Shown: positions 56,976 to 64,000 of the stretch, piece by piece | How the letters are laid out: every line of letters starts with the position of its first letter | Numbering within the stretch: the stretch's first letter is position 1 | From: CADCVT01 sp036389155 | GTDB taxonomy: Bacteria > Actinomycetota > Thermoleophilia > Solirubrobacterales > Solirubrobacteraceae | Reading direction: 5' to 3' | Length of the DNA: 64,000 bases | NCBI GenBank assembly: GCA_036389155.1 | Contig: DASVQN010000039.1 | Location: 35,234 to 99,233 of the forward strand | The notes under the pieces: model-generated | Seen by the model: only the letters and a program-made list of their open reading frames with translations | The model's database searches: none | Told to the model about the DNA's origin: nothing | Made by a program: the position numbers and the translations under genes

Positions 56976-58735
56976 GCCTGCTTCAGGCGAAGCTCGCGCA
57001 GCTGGCGCGGATCGACCGGCGCCGGGGCGCCCGTCAGCGGATCGATGCCGCTGGCCGTCTTCGGGAACGGGATGACGTCCCGGATCGAGCCGTAGCCGCC
57101 CATGATCGCCACGACGCGGTCGAGGCCGAACGCGATGCCGCCCAGCGGCGGCGCGCCGTGCTTCAGCGCGTCGAGGAGGAACCCGAAGCGCGCGTGCGCC
57201 TCCTCCTCGCTCATGCCGATGATCTCCAGCACGCGCTGCTGCACCGCGGTGTCGTTGATACGGATCGACCCGCCGCCGAGCTCGCTGCCGTCGAGGATGA
57301 GGTCGTAGGCGCGCGCCTTCAGCGCCCCCGGGTCACCGTTCAGGTCGCCGAGGGGCGCCGTGAACGGATGGTGCACCGCCGTCCAGCCGCCGTCGTCCGT
57401 CGGCTCGAAGGCCGGGAAGTCGACGGTCCACAGGATCTCGTGGCGATCCGAGGGGATCAGCCCGAGCCGCTCCCCCAGCTCGACGCGCAGGCCGCCGAGC
57501 GCCTCCGCCGCCACGCGCTCGGCGTCGGCGACGAACAGGATCAGGTCGCCCTCGGTCGCCTCGGTCGCGGCGTTGACCGCCGCGATCCGATCGGGGTCGA
57601 AGAACTTGGCGATCGGCGAGCGCCAGCCGTCCGTCTCGACGAAGACCCAGGCGACGGCCTTGCCGCCGTGGCGCTGGACGACCTCGTTGAGCCCCTCGAG
57701 CTCGGATCGCGACAGCTCCTGCCGGCCGGCGTTGATCGCGCGCACGACGCCGCCGCCGTCGAGGACGGACTGGAAGACGCGGAACTGCGCGCCGCGGACG
57801 GCCTCGGACACGTCGCGGATCTCCAGGCCGAACCGCAGGTCCGGCCGGTCGCTGCCGAAGCGCGCGAGCGCCTCGTCGTACGGCATCCGCGGCCACGGCG
57901 GCTCCGGGATCCCGAGGTCGGAGAGCGCGAACACCTGCGCCATCACCGCCTCGAGCGTCTCGATCACGTCGTCCTCGGTCACGAACGACATCTCGACGTC
58001 GAGCTGCGTGAACTCGGCCTGGCGGTCGGCCCGCATGTCCTCGTCGCGGAAGCAGCGGGCGATCTGGTAGTAGCGCTCGAAGCCGCTGACCATCAGCAGC
58101 TCCTTGAAGAGCTGGGGCGACTGCGGCAGCGCGTACCACGTGCCCGGCTCGCGCCGGTTGGGCACGAGGAAGTCGCGCGCGCCCTCGGGCGTCGAGCGCG
58201 TGAGGATCGGCGTCTCGATCTCCAGGAAGTCGCGCGCGTCGAGCTCGCGGCGCATCGTCTGCACGACGTCGTGGCGCAGCTGGAGGGCGCGCTGCATCGG
58301 CTCGCGCCGCAGGTCGAGCGCGCGGTGCTTGAGGCGCAGCATCTCGTCGAGCTCGACCTCGTCGTCGTCGAGCGGGAAGGGCGGGGTGTCGGCGGTCGCC
58401 AGCCGTTCGGCGTCGACGACCTGCACCTCGATCTCGCCCGTCGCGATGTTCGCGTTCACGTTCGCGGCCTCGCGCTCGACGACCGCCCCGCGCGCGGTGA
58501 GGACGTGCTCGGGGCGCAGCGCCTCGGCGAGCTCGAACGCCTCGCCGCTCGACTCGGGGTGGAACACGAGCTGGACGATGCCGGAGCGGTCGCGCAGGTC
58601 GATGAAGACCAGGCCGCCGTGGTCGCGGCGGCGGTGGACCCAGCCGGCGACGCGGACCTCGCCGCCCGCGCGGTCGGCGCGCAGGTCGCCTGCCCAGGCG
58701 TCGCGGTACGCGTTGGCGCGCGGAGGCTGCTTCAT
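56972..58735 (-). CDS. aspS: aspartyl-tRNA synthetase, bacterial type (probably non-discriminating)
   Basis: 587 residues. N-terminal OB fold with G-W-V-H-R-R-R-D-H-G-G, class II core with F-L-E-I-E-T-P-I-L-T, Q-S-P-Q-L-F-K, motif 2 F-R-D-E-D and motif 3 G-L-D-R, plus the bacterial GAD insertion domain (about 290-425). His in R-R-R-D-H-G-G, in place of the Leu of E. coli-type enzymes, is a feature of non-discriminating AspRS that also forms Asp-tRNA(Asn) for GatCAB. ATG 58735 lies 8 bases from the MBL gene stop. Confidence 0.96.
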   Translation of the reverse strand: MKQPPRANAYRDAWAGDLRADRAGGEVRVAGWVHRRRDHGGLVFIDLRDRSGIVQLVFHPESSGEAFELAEALRPEHVLTARGAVVEREAANVNANIATGEIEVQVVDAERLATADTPPFPLDDDEVELDEMLRLKHRALDLRREPMQRALQLRHDVVQTMRRELDARDFLEIETPILTRSTPEGARDFLVPNRREPGTWYALPQSPQLFKELLMVSGFERYYQIARCFRDEDMRADRQAEFTQLDVEMSFVTEDDVIETLEAVMAQVFALSDLGIPEPPWPRMPYDEALARFGSDRPDLRFGLEIRDVSEAVRGAQFRVFQSVLDGGGVVRAINAGRQELSRSELEGLNEVVQRHGGKAVAWVFVETDGWRSPIAKFFDPDRIAAVNAATEATEGDLILFVADAERVAAEALGGLRVELGERLGLIPSDRHEILWTVDFPAFEPTDDGGWTAVHHPFTAPLGDLNGDPGALKARAYDLILDGSELGGGSIRINDTAVQQRVLEIIGMSEEEAHARFGFLLDALKHGAPPLGGIAFGLDRVVAIMGGYGSIRDVIPFPKTASGIDPLTGAPAPVDPRQLRELRLKQA

Positions 58736-58743
58736 CCCGGGCG

Positions 58744-59382
58744 CTAGACCAGCTCGGTCAGGAACGGGTTGGTCGCGCGCTCGCGGCCGAGCGTGGTGAG
58801 GCCCATGTGGCCTGGATACACCGTCGCCTCGTCGTCGAAACGGTCGAGCAGCGTCTGGATCGACGCGGCCAAGGTGTTCCAGTCGCCGCCGGGCAGGTCG
58901 ACGCGGCCGACCGAGCCCTGGAAGAGGACGTCGCCGCTGAACAGGGCCTGCTCGGCCTCGATCGCGTAGGTCACGTGGCCGGGGCTGTGGCCGGGCGTGA
59001 AGAGCACCTCGATGTCGAACCCGGCGAGCTCGAGCCTCTCGCCCCCGTCGAGCAGCACGTCGGCCTCGTACGGCTCGAACGACCCCATCCCCCAGCGCTC
59101 GAACAGCGAGCCGTCGGTGAGCACGGGCGCCTCGATCCGCGGGCAGTAGACGGGCGCGCCGGTGTGGCGCTTGACGGCCGCGCCGGCGCCGATGTGGTCG
59201 ATGTGCGTGTGGGTGAGGAGGATCGCGTCGAGCTTGACCCCGAGCGCGTCGATCGCGCCGATGAGCTTGTCGGCCTCGTCGCCGGGGTCGACGATGACCG
59301 CGCGGTCGGCGCCCTCGGCCCGGGCCAGGAAGCAGTTCTCCTGGAACATCGGGTGGACGGTGAACATGCGGACGTCGATCAC
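58744..59382 (-). CDS. metallo-beta-lactamase-fold hydrolase (glyoxalase II-like)
   Basis: 212 residues. Metal ligands H-T-H-I-D-H (HxHxDH), H in T-P-G-H-S-P-G-H, D in F-S-G-D-V-L-F and a terminal H in Y-P-G-H-M. The order and length match YcbL/GloB-like thioesterases. GTG start overlaps the stop of the small membrane-protein gene (59379-59382), and aspS follows on the same strand. Confidence 0.93.
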   Translation of the reverse strand: MIDVRMFTVHPMFQENCFLARAEGADRAVIVDPGDEADKLIGAIDALGVKLDAILLTHTHIDHIGAGAAVKRHTGAPVYCPRIEAPVLTDGSLFERWGMGSFEPYEADVLLDGGERLELAGFDIEVLFTPGHSPGHVTYAIEAEQALFSGDVLFQGSVGRVDLPGGDWNTLAASIQTLLDRFDDEATVYPGHMGLTTLGRERATNPFLTELV

Positions 59383-59768
59383 GGCTTGGCCTTCGCCTTG
59401 GGAGCGGCCTTGGCCGCCGCCTGCTTGCGCAGGTAGCGCCGGTGGATCCACAGGTCGGTGTAGTAGGTGAGCGGCACGTAGAGGAGGAGCATCACGGCGG
59501 AGAAGGCGACCGCGACGCCGATCGCGCGCTGCAGGACGGTGGCCATGAGGACCGCGAAGACCGCGGCCGCGATGCCCGCCCGGTTGAGGGCGCTGCGCCA
59601 CGTCGGCGGGGTCTCCATCCGGTTGCGCCGCCGGGCCGCCGCGTCCTGCTTGATCCCGGCGCCCTTCTCCTTCTCGTCCGGTCGCCGCCCGGTCCGCCCG
59701 CGCGACTCGACCATGCCGGCGGCGTTGCCGCGGTGCTTGGTGCGCCGGCGCTTCTTCGTCTGGGCCAT
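59379..59768 (-). CDS. small basic membrane protein of unknown function
   Basis: 129 residues. Highly basic N terminus (M-A-Q-T-K-K-R-R-R-T-K-H-R-G-N-A-A-G), two hydrophobic helices at about 64-82 and 84-104 and a Lys/Ala-rich tail. The N-terminal signature looks conserved, but no function is known to me. It is coupled to the MBL gene by GTGA overlap and follows ftcD by 7 bases. Confidence 0.75.
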   Translation of the reverse strand: MAQTKKRRRTKHRGNAAGMVESRGRTGRRPDEKEKGAGIKQDAAARRRNRMETPPTWRSALNRAGIAAAVFAVLMATVLQRAIGVAVAFSAVMLLLYVPLTYYTDLWIHRRYLRKQAAAKAAPKAKAKP

Positions 59769-59775
59769 CGCCGCC

Positions 59776-60612
59776 TCACTCTAGTGACGCCAGGGCGTCC
59801 TCGACCGTGCGGCGGTTGCGCACGGCGACGTCCCGCGGCCAGCCGTCGAAGGCCGCCCGGGGCGCGAGGCCGACGAGCTCCGCCCCGGCGACGGGGGCGT
59901 GCCGCGCGACGGCGTCGAGCAGCCGCGCGAGCGGGACGGCGCGGTGGTCCTCGACGTTGGTCGAGACCTGCGCGACGCCGCCGCGCAGCGCGATCCCCAG
60001 CGCACGCACGCCGGGCAGGCCGTCGGCTCCGCCCTGTCGGACGAGCGCCGCGACGCGCCTGGCGTCCTCCGGGGTCGCGGGCGGCGCCAGCTCGAGGTTG
60101 AACGCGACGAGCGGCGGGCGGGCCGCGACGAGGACCGCACCGTGCTCGGCCGCGCGCTCGGCCGGCCCGAAGTCGGGCGCGAGCGCGTCAAGGGCCCCGG
60201 CCCGGCGAAGCTGCGCGCGCGTGCGGCCCTCCGCGAGCGGGCCGTAGAGATACACGGGCAGCCCGAGCTCCCCCAGCAGGTCGGCGGCGACGAGCGCGTC
60301 GGCGCACGCGGCGCCGCGGCACGCGTCGTCGAGGTGCACGACGGGCGCGACGTCGAGCGCGCCAACGTGCGGGTGCGCGCCGCGCGGCGCGCGCAGGTCG
60401 ACGCGCCGCAGGACCTCCCGGGCCCCGGCCGCCAGCGCGGGCGCGAGCTGCCCCGGCCGGCCCGCGAGCGTGAACACGGATCGGTGGTGGTCGGCGTCGG
60501 CGTGGACGTCGAGCAGGCGCGCGCCGGTCGAGGCGAACGCCTCGCCGATCGCGGCGATGGCGTCGCGGTCACGACCCTCCGACACGTTCGGGATCGCGAG
60601 CAGCGTCGTCAC
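59776..60612 (-). CDS. glutamate formimidoyltransferase (FtcD N-terminal type)
   Basis: 278 residues. The start T-T-L-L-A-I-P-N-V-S-E-G-R-D matches the formiminotransferase signature, followed by D-A-D-H-H-R-S, H-P-H-V-G-A-L-D and a second subdomain. The cyclodeaminase domain of mammalian FTCD is absent, as in many bacteria. It transfers the formimino group of formiminoglutamate to tetrahydrofolate in histidine breakdown. GTG overlaps the P450 stop (60609-60612). No other hut gene is visible in the window. Confidence 0.9.
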   Translation of the reverse strand: MTTLLAIPNVSEGRDRDAIAAIGEAFASTGARLLDVHADADHHRSVFTLAGRPGQLAPALAAGAREVLRRVDLRAPRGAHPHVGALDVAPVVHLDDACRGAACADALVAADLLGELGLPVYLYGPLAEGRTRAQLRRAGALDALAPDFGPAERAAEHGAVLVAARPPLVAFNLELAPPATPEDARRVAALVRQGGADGLPGVRALGIALRGGVAQVSTNVEDHRAVPLARLLDAVARHAPVAGAELVGLAPRAAFDGWPRDVAVRNRRTVEDALASLE

Positions 60613-61922
60613 CAGGCGATCACCCTCCCCCCGCCGGCCGGCGTGAGGCTGACCGCGCGCCGGCGGACGCGCTCGCCGCGCGGCGGCCCGGCCGGCTCCA
60701 GGCGCCACCGCGCGACCGCGGCGCGCAGGACCTCGCGCAGCTCCATCTCCGCGAACGCGGCGCCGAGGCAGCGCCGGTCGCCGCCGCCGAACGGGATCCA
60801 CGCGTACGGCGGCGGCTTGGGCCCGTCGAGCCAGCGCCGGGGGCGGAAGGCCAGCGGGTCGGGCGGGAACGACTCCGCGCGCCGGTGCGCGAGGTACAGG
60901 CACGCGGCGACCTGCACGCCGGGCGGCAGCGTCCGGCCGTCCGCGAGCTCGAACGGCTCGACGACCTCGCGCGGCGCGACCGACAGGACCGGCCGGATGC
61001 GCAGGACCTCCTTCACCGTCGCCTCCAGCAGCGCCTCGTCGCCTTCGCGCAGCGCCGCGACGAGCGCGGGGTCGCGCCCGAGGCGCTCGAACGCCCAGGC
61101 GAGCGCGGTCGCGGTCGTCTCGTGCCCGGCGGCGAGGAGGGTGACGAGCTGGTCGCGCACCTCCGCGTCGGTCCACCCCGACCCCTCGGCGCCCCTCCAC
61201 CCCGCTCCCTTCGCGACGAGCGATCCCAACACGGATTCCTCCGCCGCGGCGCCCGCCGCGCGGCGCTTCGCGATCAGCGCGTAGAGCAACGCGTCGACGC
61301 GCTCCACCGCCCGCCGGAACGGCGCGTCGCGCCGCAGGACCGACATCGCGACGAGCCTCGGCGCCGAGCGCACGATGGCCAGCGCGTCCTCGATCGCCGC
61401 GCGCAGCGCCCCCGCCTCCTCGCGCGCGCCGAGCACGACCCGCAGCATCACCTCGAGCGTCAGCGCCTGCATCCGCTCGTGGGTGCGCACCGCCCGCCCC
61501 CGCGGCCACGCGTCGAGCTCGCGCTCCGCCAGCTCGGCGATCATCGGCGCGTAGGCGCGCATCCGGTCGCCGTGGAAGGCGGGCAGCATGAGCCGCCGGC
61601 GCCGCAGGTGCTCCTCGCCGGAGAGGACGAGCAGCGACGACGGGCCGGCGAACGGCTCGAGCACCGCGCTGCCCCCGCCGCGCAGTACCGCCGGCGGCGC
61701 CGAGAAGACCTTCCGCACGTCCTCGGGCGCGCTCACGAGCACCATCGGGGCGTCGGCCCACAGCGTCCGCAGGGTGAACGGCACCCCGTAGCGGGCGGCG
61801 CTGCGGCGCAGGAGAGCGGTCGGCCGGACGATCCACTCGATCGTCTGCCAGCTGACAGGCGCGGAGGGTCCGGGCGGGAGCGGACCGCAATGTTGAGCGT
61901 CCCGCTGCGTTACCACCCTCAT
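60609..61922 (-). CDS. cytochrome P450
   Basis: 437 residues, soluble. N-terminal L-P-P-G-P hinge, I-helix A-A-G-H-E-T-T-A, K-helix E-V-L-R (ExxR), and heme loop F-G-G-G-D-R-R-C-L-G with the cysteinate ligand. The sequence type resembles fatty-acid or terpenoid-acting bacterial P450s related to CYP102/CYP4-like lineages; the substrate is not predictable. ATG 61922 interlocks with the ATG of the divergent gene (CATG at 61920-61923), and GTG 61916 is an alternative. No ferredoxin or reductase gene is adjacent. Confidence 0.92.
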   Translation of the reverse strand: MRVVTQRDAQHCGPLPPGPSAPVSWQTIEWIVRPTALLRRSAARYGVPFTLRTLWADAPMVLVSAPEDVRKVFSAPPAVLRGGGSAVLEPFAGPSSLLVLSGEEHLRRRRLMLPAFHGDRMRAYAPMIAELAERELDAWPRGRAVRTHERMQALTLEVMLRVVLGAREEAGALRAAIEDALAIVRSAPRLVAMSVLRRDAPFRRAVERVDALLYALIAKRRAAGAAAEESVLGSLVAKGAGWRGAEGSGWTDAEVRDQLVTLLAAGHETTATALAWAFERLGRDPALVAALREGDEALLEATVKEVLRIRPVLSVAPREVVEPFELADGRTLPPGVQVAACLYLAHRRAESFPPDPLAFRPRRWLDGPKPPPYAWIPFGGGDRRCLGAAFAEMELREVLRAAVARWRLEPAGPPRGERVRRRAVSLTPAGGGRVIAW

Positions 61923-63936
61923 GCCCCCCAAGCCTCGCACGCGCGCGGCGGAGCGCGCCGGCCTGGCGCTCGTCGCCCTTCCCCTTCTCGCGGTCCTCGC
62001 CCTCCTCGTCGGCACCACCGGCGCGCAGGAGGGCCGCCCGGACATGGTCACGTCCGACAACGTCAAGTTCCTCCACCACTTCCCGACGGCGGCCGACGGC
62101 GTCGGCGCGCGGGTCGTCGGCAACCGCCTCTTCGTGACGACGACGAAGGACCTCGAGGTCTACGACATCACGGACCCGCCGAACCCGGTCCGGCTCGGCG
62201 CGGTCAACGCGAACATCTCCTTCGAGAACGAGGAGGTGCCGACGAACGGCAAGCTCCTCGGCATCTCCGGCCAGTACGGCGGCTGCCAGCCCGCCGGAGG
62301 CCCCATCCCGCCCGTCGCCGCCGTGCGCAACTGCCTCGTCATCTACGACGTGTCCGACGCCGCCGCGCCGAAGGTCGTCTCGGTCGTCCCGAACGCCGGC
62401 GACCACACCCACACGTGCGTGCTCGACTGCCAGTACTTCTACGGCTCGAGCGGGACGATCGTCGACGCGCGCGATCCCGCGAACGCGAAGGTGCTCGTCG
62501 ACGAGTTCGGCGCCAAGATCAACTGGCACGCGCCGATCGGCGACCTCGACCAGGGCTGCCACCACCAGAACGAGATCCGTCCCGGGGTCATAGCCGCCGC
62601 CTGCCAGCCGATCGTCGTCATGAGCATCAACGAGGAGGACGGCGGCTCGGTCACGGTGCCGAAGATCCTCCAGCGCTACCGGCACGAGCCCGAGCCGCGC
62701 GAGGACCCGCCGTACTACAGCAACGGCCCGGGCGCCGAGCCGATCCGCCGCTTCATCCACGGCGTCCGCTGGCCGAACGGCGGGCACGACAAGTTCGCGC
62801 TCGTCGGCGGCGAGACGAACTTCCAGCCCCGCTGCACCGACCGCGTCGGCAAGTTCTCGATCATGGACACGACCAAGCCGTCGCCGCAGGGAGACTGGAC
62901 GCAGACCGACCAGATCTGGCCGCAGAACGGCACCTACGACCAGGCGTCCGGCGGTAACGGCACGGCGCAGATCCTCGGCTGCTCGGTCCACTGGTTCGAG
63001 GAGCACCCGACCTTCAAGAACGGCGGCGTCCTCGCCCTCGCCGAGTACGAGCAGGGCACGCGCTTCTTCCAGGTCACGCCCGACGGGCGGCTCATCCAGA
63101 CGGGGTACGCGCTGCCGATCGGCGGCTCGACGAGCGCCCCGCACTGGGCGCCCGACGGCCGCACCGTGTACGTCGCCGACTACACGCGCGGCCTCGACGT
63201 CCTGCGCTACGACGGCCCGCTGTACGTGCCCGACGAGCAGGGCAAGGCGCCCGACGCGCCCGAGGCCGTCGCGCCCGGCGAGAAGCCGGCCGCGGAGCTG
63301 AAGGCCCAGACGTCGGTCACGCCCACGGCCGTCACGTGTCCGTCGACCGCGGGCTTCAGCCGGGTCTCGGCGCGCGGCGAGCGCATCACGGTGGTCCGCC
63401 GCCAGCAGAAGCCCTTCACGGTCGAGCTCTTCCGCCAGTCGAAGGGCCGCCGGGTCGTCGACCGGCGCGTCGCTCGGCTGAAGGTCAACAAGAGCAGCGT
63501 GTCGCTGCCTGGCGGCGCCAAGCCGGGCTTCTACTTCGCCCGGATCCGCATGGTGCTGCCGGGGACCGATGACGTCCGCCGCGTCGCGCTTCGGCGCCAG
63601 GGCAGGCGCTGGAGCGTGCGGCCCGACCACTACCTGCGCACGTCGTGCGGGCCGGTCAAGGCGTTCAAGCTCGAGCGCACGGTGTTCGGCGGGCGGCGCA
63701 ACGTGCCGCTGCGGATCGCCTACCGCGTGCCCGCCGGCGTCGGCTCGGTGACGATCGACGTCATGCGCGGCACGAAGGTGCTCAAGTCGATCGTCGGCGA
63801 CACGCGGCGCGCGCAGGCGCACCGTTACGTCGTCCGCGCGTCGATCGCCAAGCCCGGCACGGACGTCCGCGTGCGCCTCACGGTCGAGCGCGCCCGCGCC
63901 CGGGTCGTGCAGACGCTCGTCTCGCGCCGCCTCTAG
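61921..63936 (+). CDS. secreted LVIVD-repeat beta-propeller-like protein
   Basis: 671 residues. Signal sequence (hydrophobic core about 14-34, cleavage near G-A-Q), then LVIVD-type repeats (L-E-V-Y-D-I-T-D-P-P-N-P, L-V-I-Y-D-V-S-D-A-A-A-P) that build a beta-propeller to about residue 440. It contains Cys and His clusters (H-T-H-T-C, C-H-H-Q-N-E) that could bind metal. A linker (440-475) and a basic C-terminal domain (480-671) ending T-L-V-S-R-R-L follow. Function unknown, presumably at the cell surface. The upstream region has no Shine-Dalgarno. Confidence 0.85.
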   Translation: MPPKPRTRAAERAGLALVALPLLAVLALLVGTTGAQEGRPDMVTSDNVKFLHHFPTAADGVGARVVGNRLFVTTTKDLEVYDITDPPNPVRLGAVNANISFENEEVPTNGKLLGISGQYGGCQPAGGPIPPVAAVRNCLVIYDVSDAAAPKVVSVVPNAGDHTHTCVLDCQYFYGSSGTIVDARDPANAKVLVDEFGAKINWHAPIGDLDQGCHHQNEIRPGVIAAACQPIVVMSINEEDGGSVTVPKILQRYRHEPEPREDPPYYSNGPGAEPIRRFIHGVRWPNGGHDKFALVGGETNFQPRCTDRVGKFSIMDTTKPSPQGDWTQTDQIWPQNGTYDQASGGNGTAQILGCSVHWFEEHPTFKNGGVLALAEYEQGTRFFQVTPDGRLIQTGYALPIGGSTSAPHWAPDGRTVYVADYTRGLDVLRYDGPLYVPDEQGKAPDAPEAVAPGEKPAAELKAQTSVTPTAVTCPSTAGFSRVSARGERITVVRRQQKPFTVELFRQSKGRRVVDRRVARLKVNKSSVSLPGGAKPGFYFARIRMVLPGTDDVRRVALRRQGRRWSVRPDHYLRTSCGPVKAFKLERTVFGGRRNVPLRIAYRVPAGVGSVTIDVMRGTKVLKSIVGDTRRAQAHRYVVRASIAKPGTDVRVRLTVERARARVVQTLVSRRL

Positions 63937-63940
63937 CGCC

Positions 63941-64000
63941 CTAGAGCAGGAAGCGCCCCGACTCGATCACCGTCGTCGACCCCACCACCCGCGTCGGGTC
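63941..64000 (-). CDS. 3' end of an unidentified gene (partial)
   Basis: The last 19 codons of a minus-strand frame, T-R-V-V-G-S-T-T-V-I-E-S-G-R-F-L-L then TAG (63941-63943), run off the window edge. The strand orientation fits a convergent gene 4 bases beyond the LVIVD gene. Too short to assign. Confidence 0.4.
   Translation of the reverse strand, partial: DPTRVVGSTTVIESGRFLL

Noticed and set aside
59776..63822. A minus-strand frame of more than 1,300 codons across ftcD, the P450 and the LVIVD gene
   Set aside because: Only the last 278 codons make a recognisable protein (FtcD); the upstream part is Arg/Ala-rich antisense sequence opposite genes with clear motifs, a usual artefact at this GC content.
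1..64000. tRNA genes, rRNA genes, CRISPR arrays, insertion sequences or prophage
   Set aside because: Reading both strands of all gaps showed no cloverleaf-like sequence, no spaced direct repeats and no transposase or integrase motifs; almost all sequence is coding and gaps are under 160 bases.

Overview
The window is a gene-dense, very GC-rich (roughly three quarters G+C) actinobacterial chromosome segment with no intergenic gap above 300 bases and no rRNA, tRNA, CRISPR or insertion sequence that I can see. Gene content (F420-type nitroreductase family, WS/DGAT, RTX, PKD and LVIVD secreted proteins, a type IV pilus in a high-GC actinobacterium, leaderless GTG starts) suggests class Thermoleophilia, order Solirubrobacterales. 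That placement is inference, not a database result. Backbone: minus-strand genes aspS, mnmA, alaS, ruvX, mltG, aroE and then aroC, aroK-aroB, aroQ, pepQ follow the order of the conserved actinobacterial alaS-ruvX-mltG-aroE ... aroC-aroK-aroB-aroQ-pepQ cluster. Here the aroE-aroC interval is expanded to about 39 kb and holds a complete-looking type IV pilus (T4P) gene set: pilB (43.7-45.4 kb), pilT-pilC (35.5-37.8 kb), pilA, three further prepilins, pilD, pilM, pilN, pilO and a tandem-duplicated protein in the PilP position (6.3-14.2 kb), without a PilQ secretin. Layout: 0-2.1 kb tlyA, a hydrolase and a small protein; 2.1-6.3 kb shikimate genes and pepQ; 6.3-17.2 kb pilus assembly genes, pilins and a PKD surface protein; 17.2-33.9 kb a mixed block (epimerase, gluQ, RNase D, two SpoIIE-type phosphatases with STAS and HATPase partner-switch proteins, a GlsB-type stress membrane protein, LysE exporter, acyl-CoA dehydrogenase, a frameshifted WS/DGAT, a HIRAN protein, a large secreted protein); 33.9-45.4 kb decarboxylase, pilC, pilT, ftsH, acetyltransferase, RTX and beta-helix secreted proteins, pilB; 45.4-58.7 kb aroE, SDR, mltG, ruvX, alaS, a NifU-MnmA fusion, secreted proteins, aspS; 58.7-64 kb MBL hydrolase, ftcD, P450, LVIVD protein. 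The most interesting signal is regulatory. Upstream of pilA, the minor-pilin operon, pilM, pilT, pilB, the PKD protein, a beta-helix secreted protein and a thioredoxin-like membrane protein I see a recurring element TCAA (or TAAA, TAAG, TCCA), 15 bases (16 in one case), then GCCGAT/GCCGAC-like. This matches the FliA/SigD/WhiG (sigma-28 family) promoter consensus TAAA-N15-GCCGATAA. It implies that pili and some surface proteins in this lineage are one sigma-28-family regulon, although no flagellar gene or sigma factor gene lies in the window. The same elements also fix several start codons. A second pattern is TAnnnT -10 boxes 6-10 bases before start codons of ordinary genes, pointing to widespread leaderless transcription. 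Many co-directional genes overlap by NTGA, and several convergent pairs share a CTAG stop.
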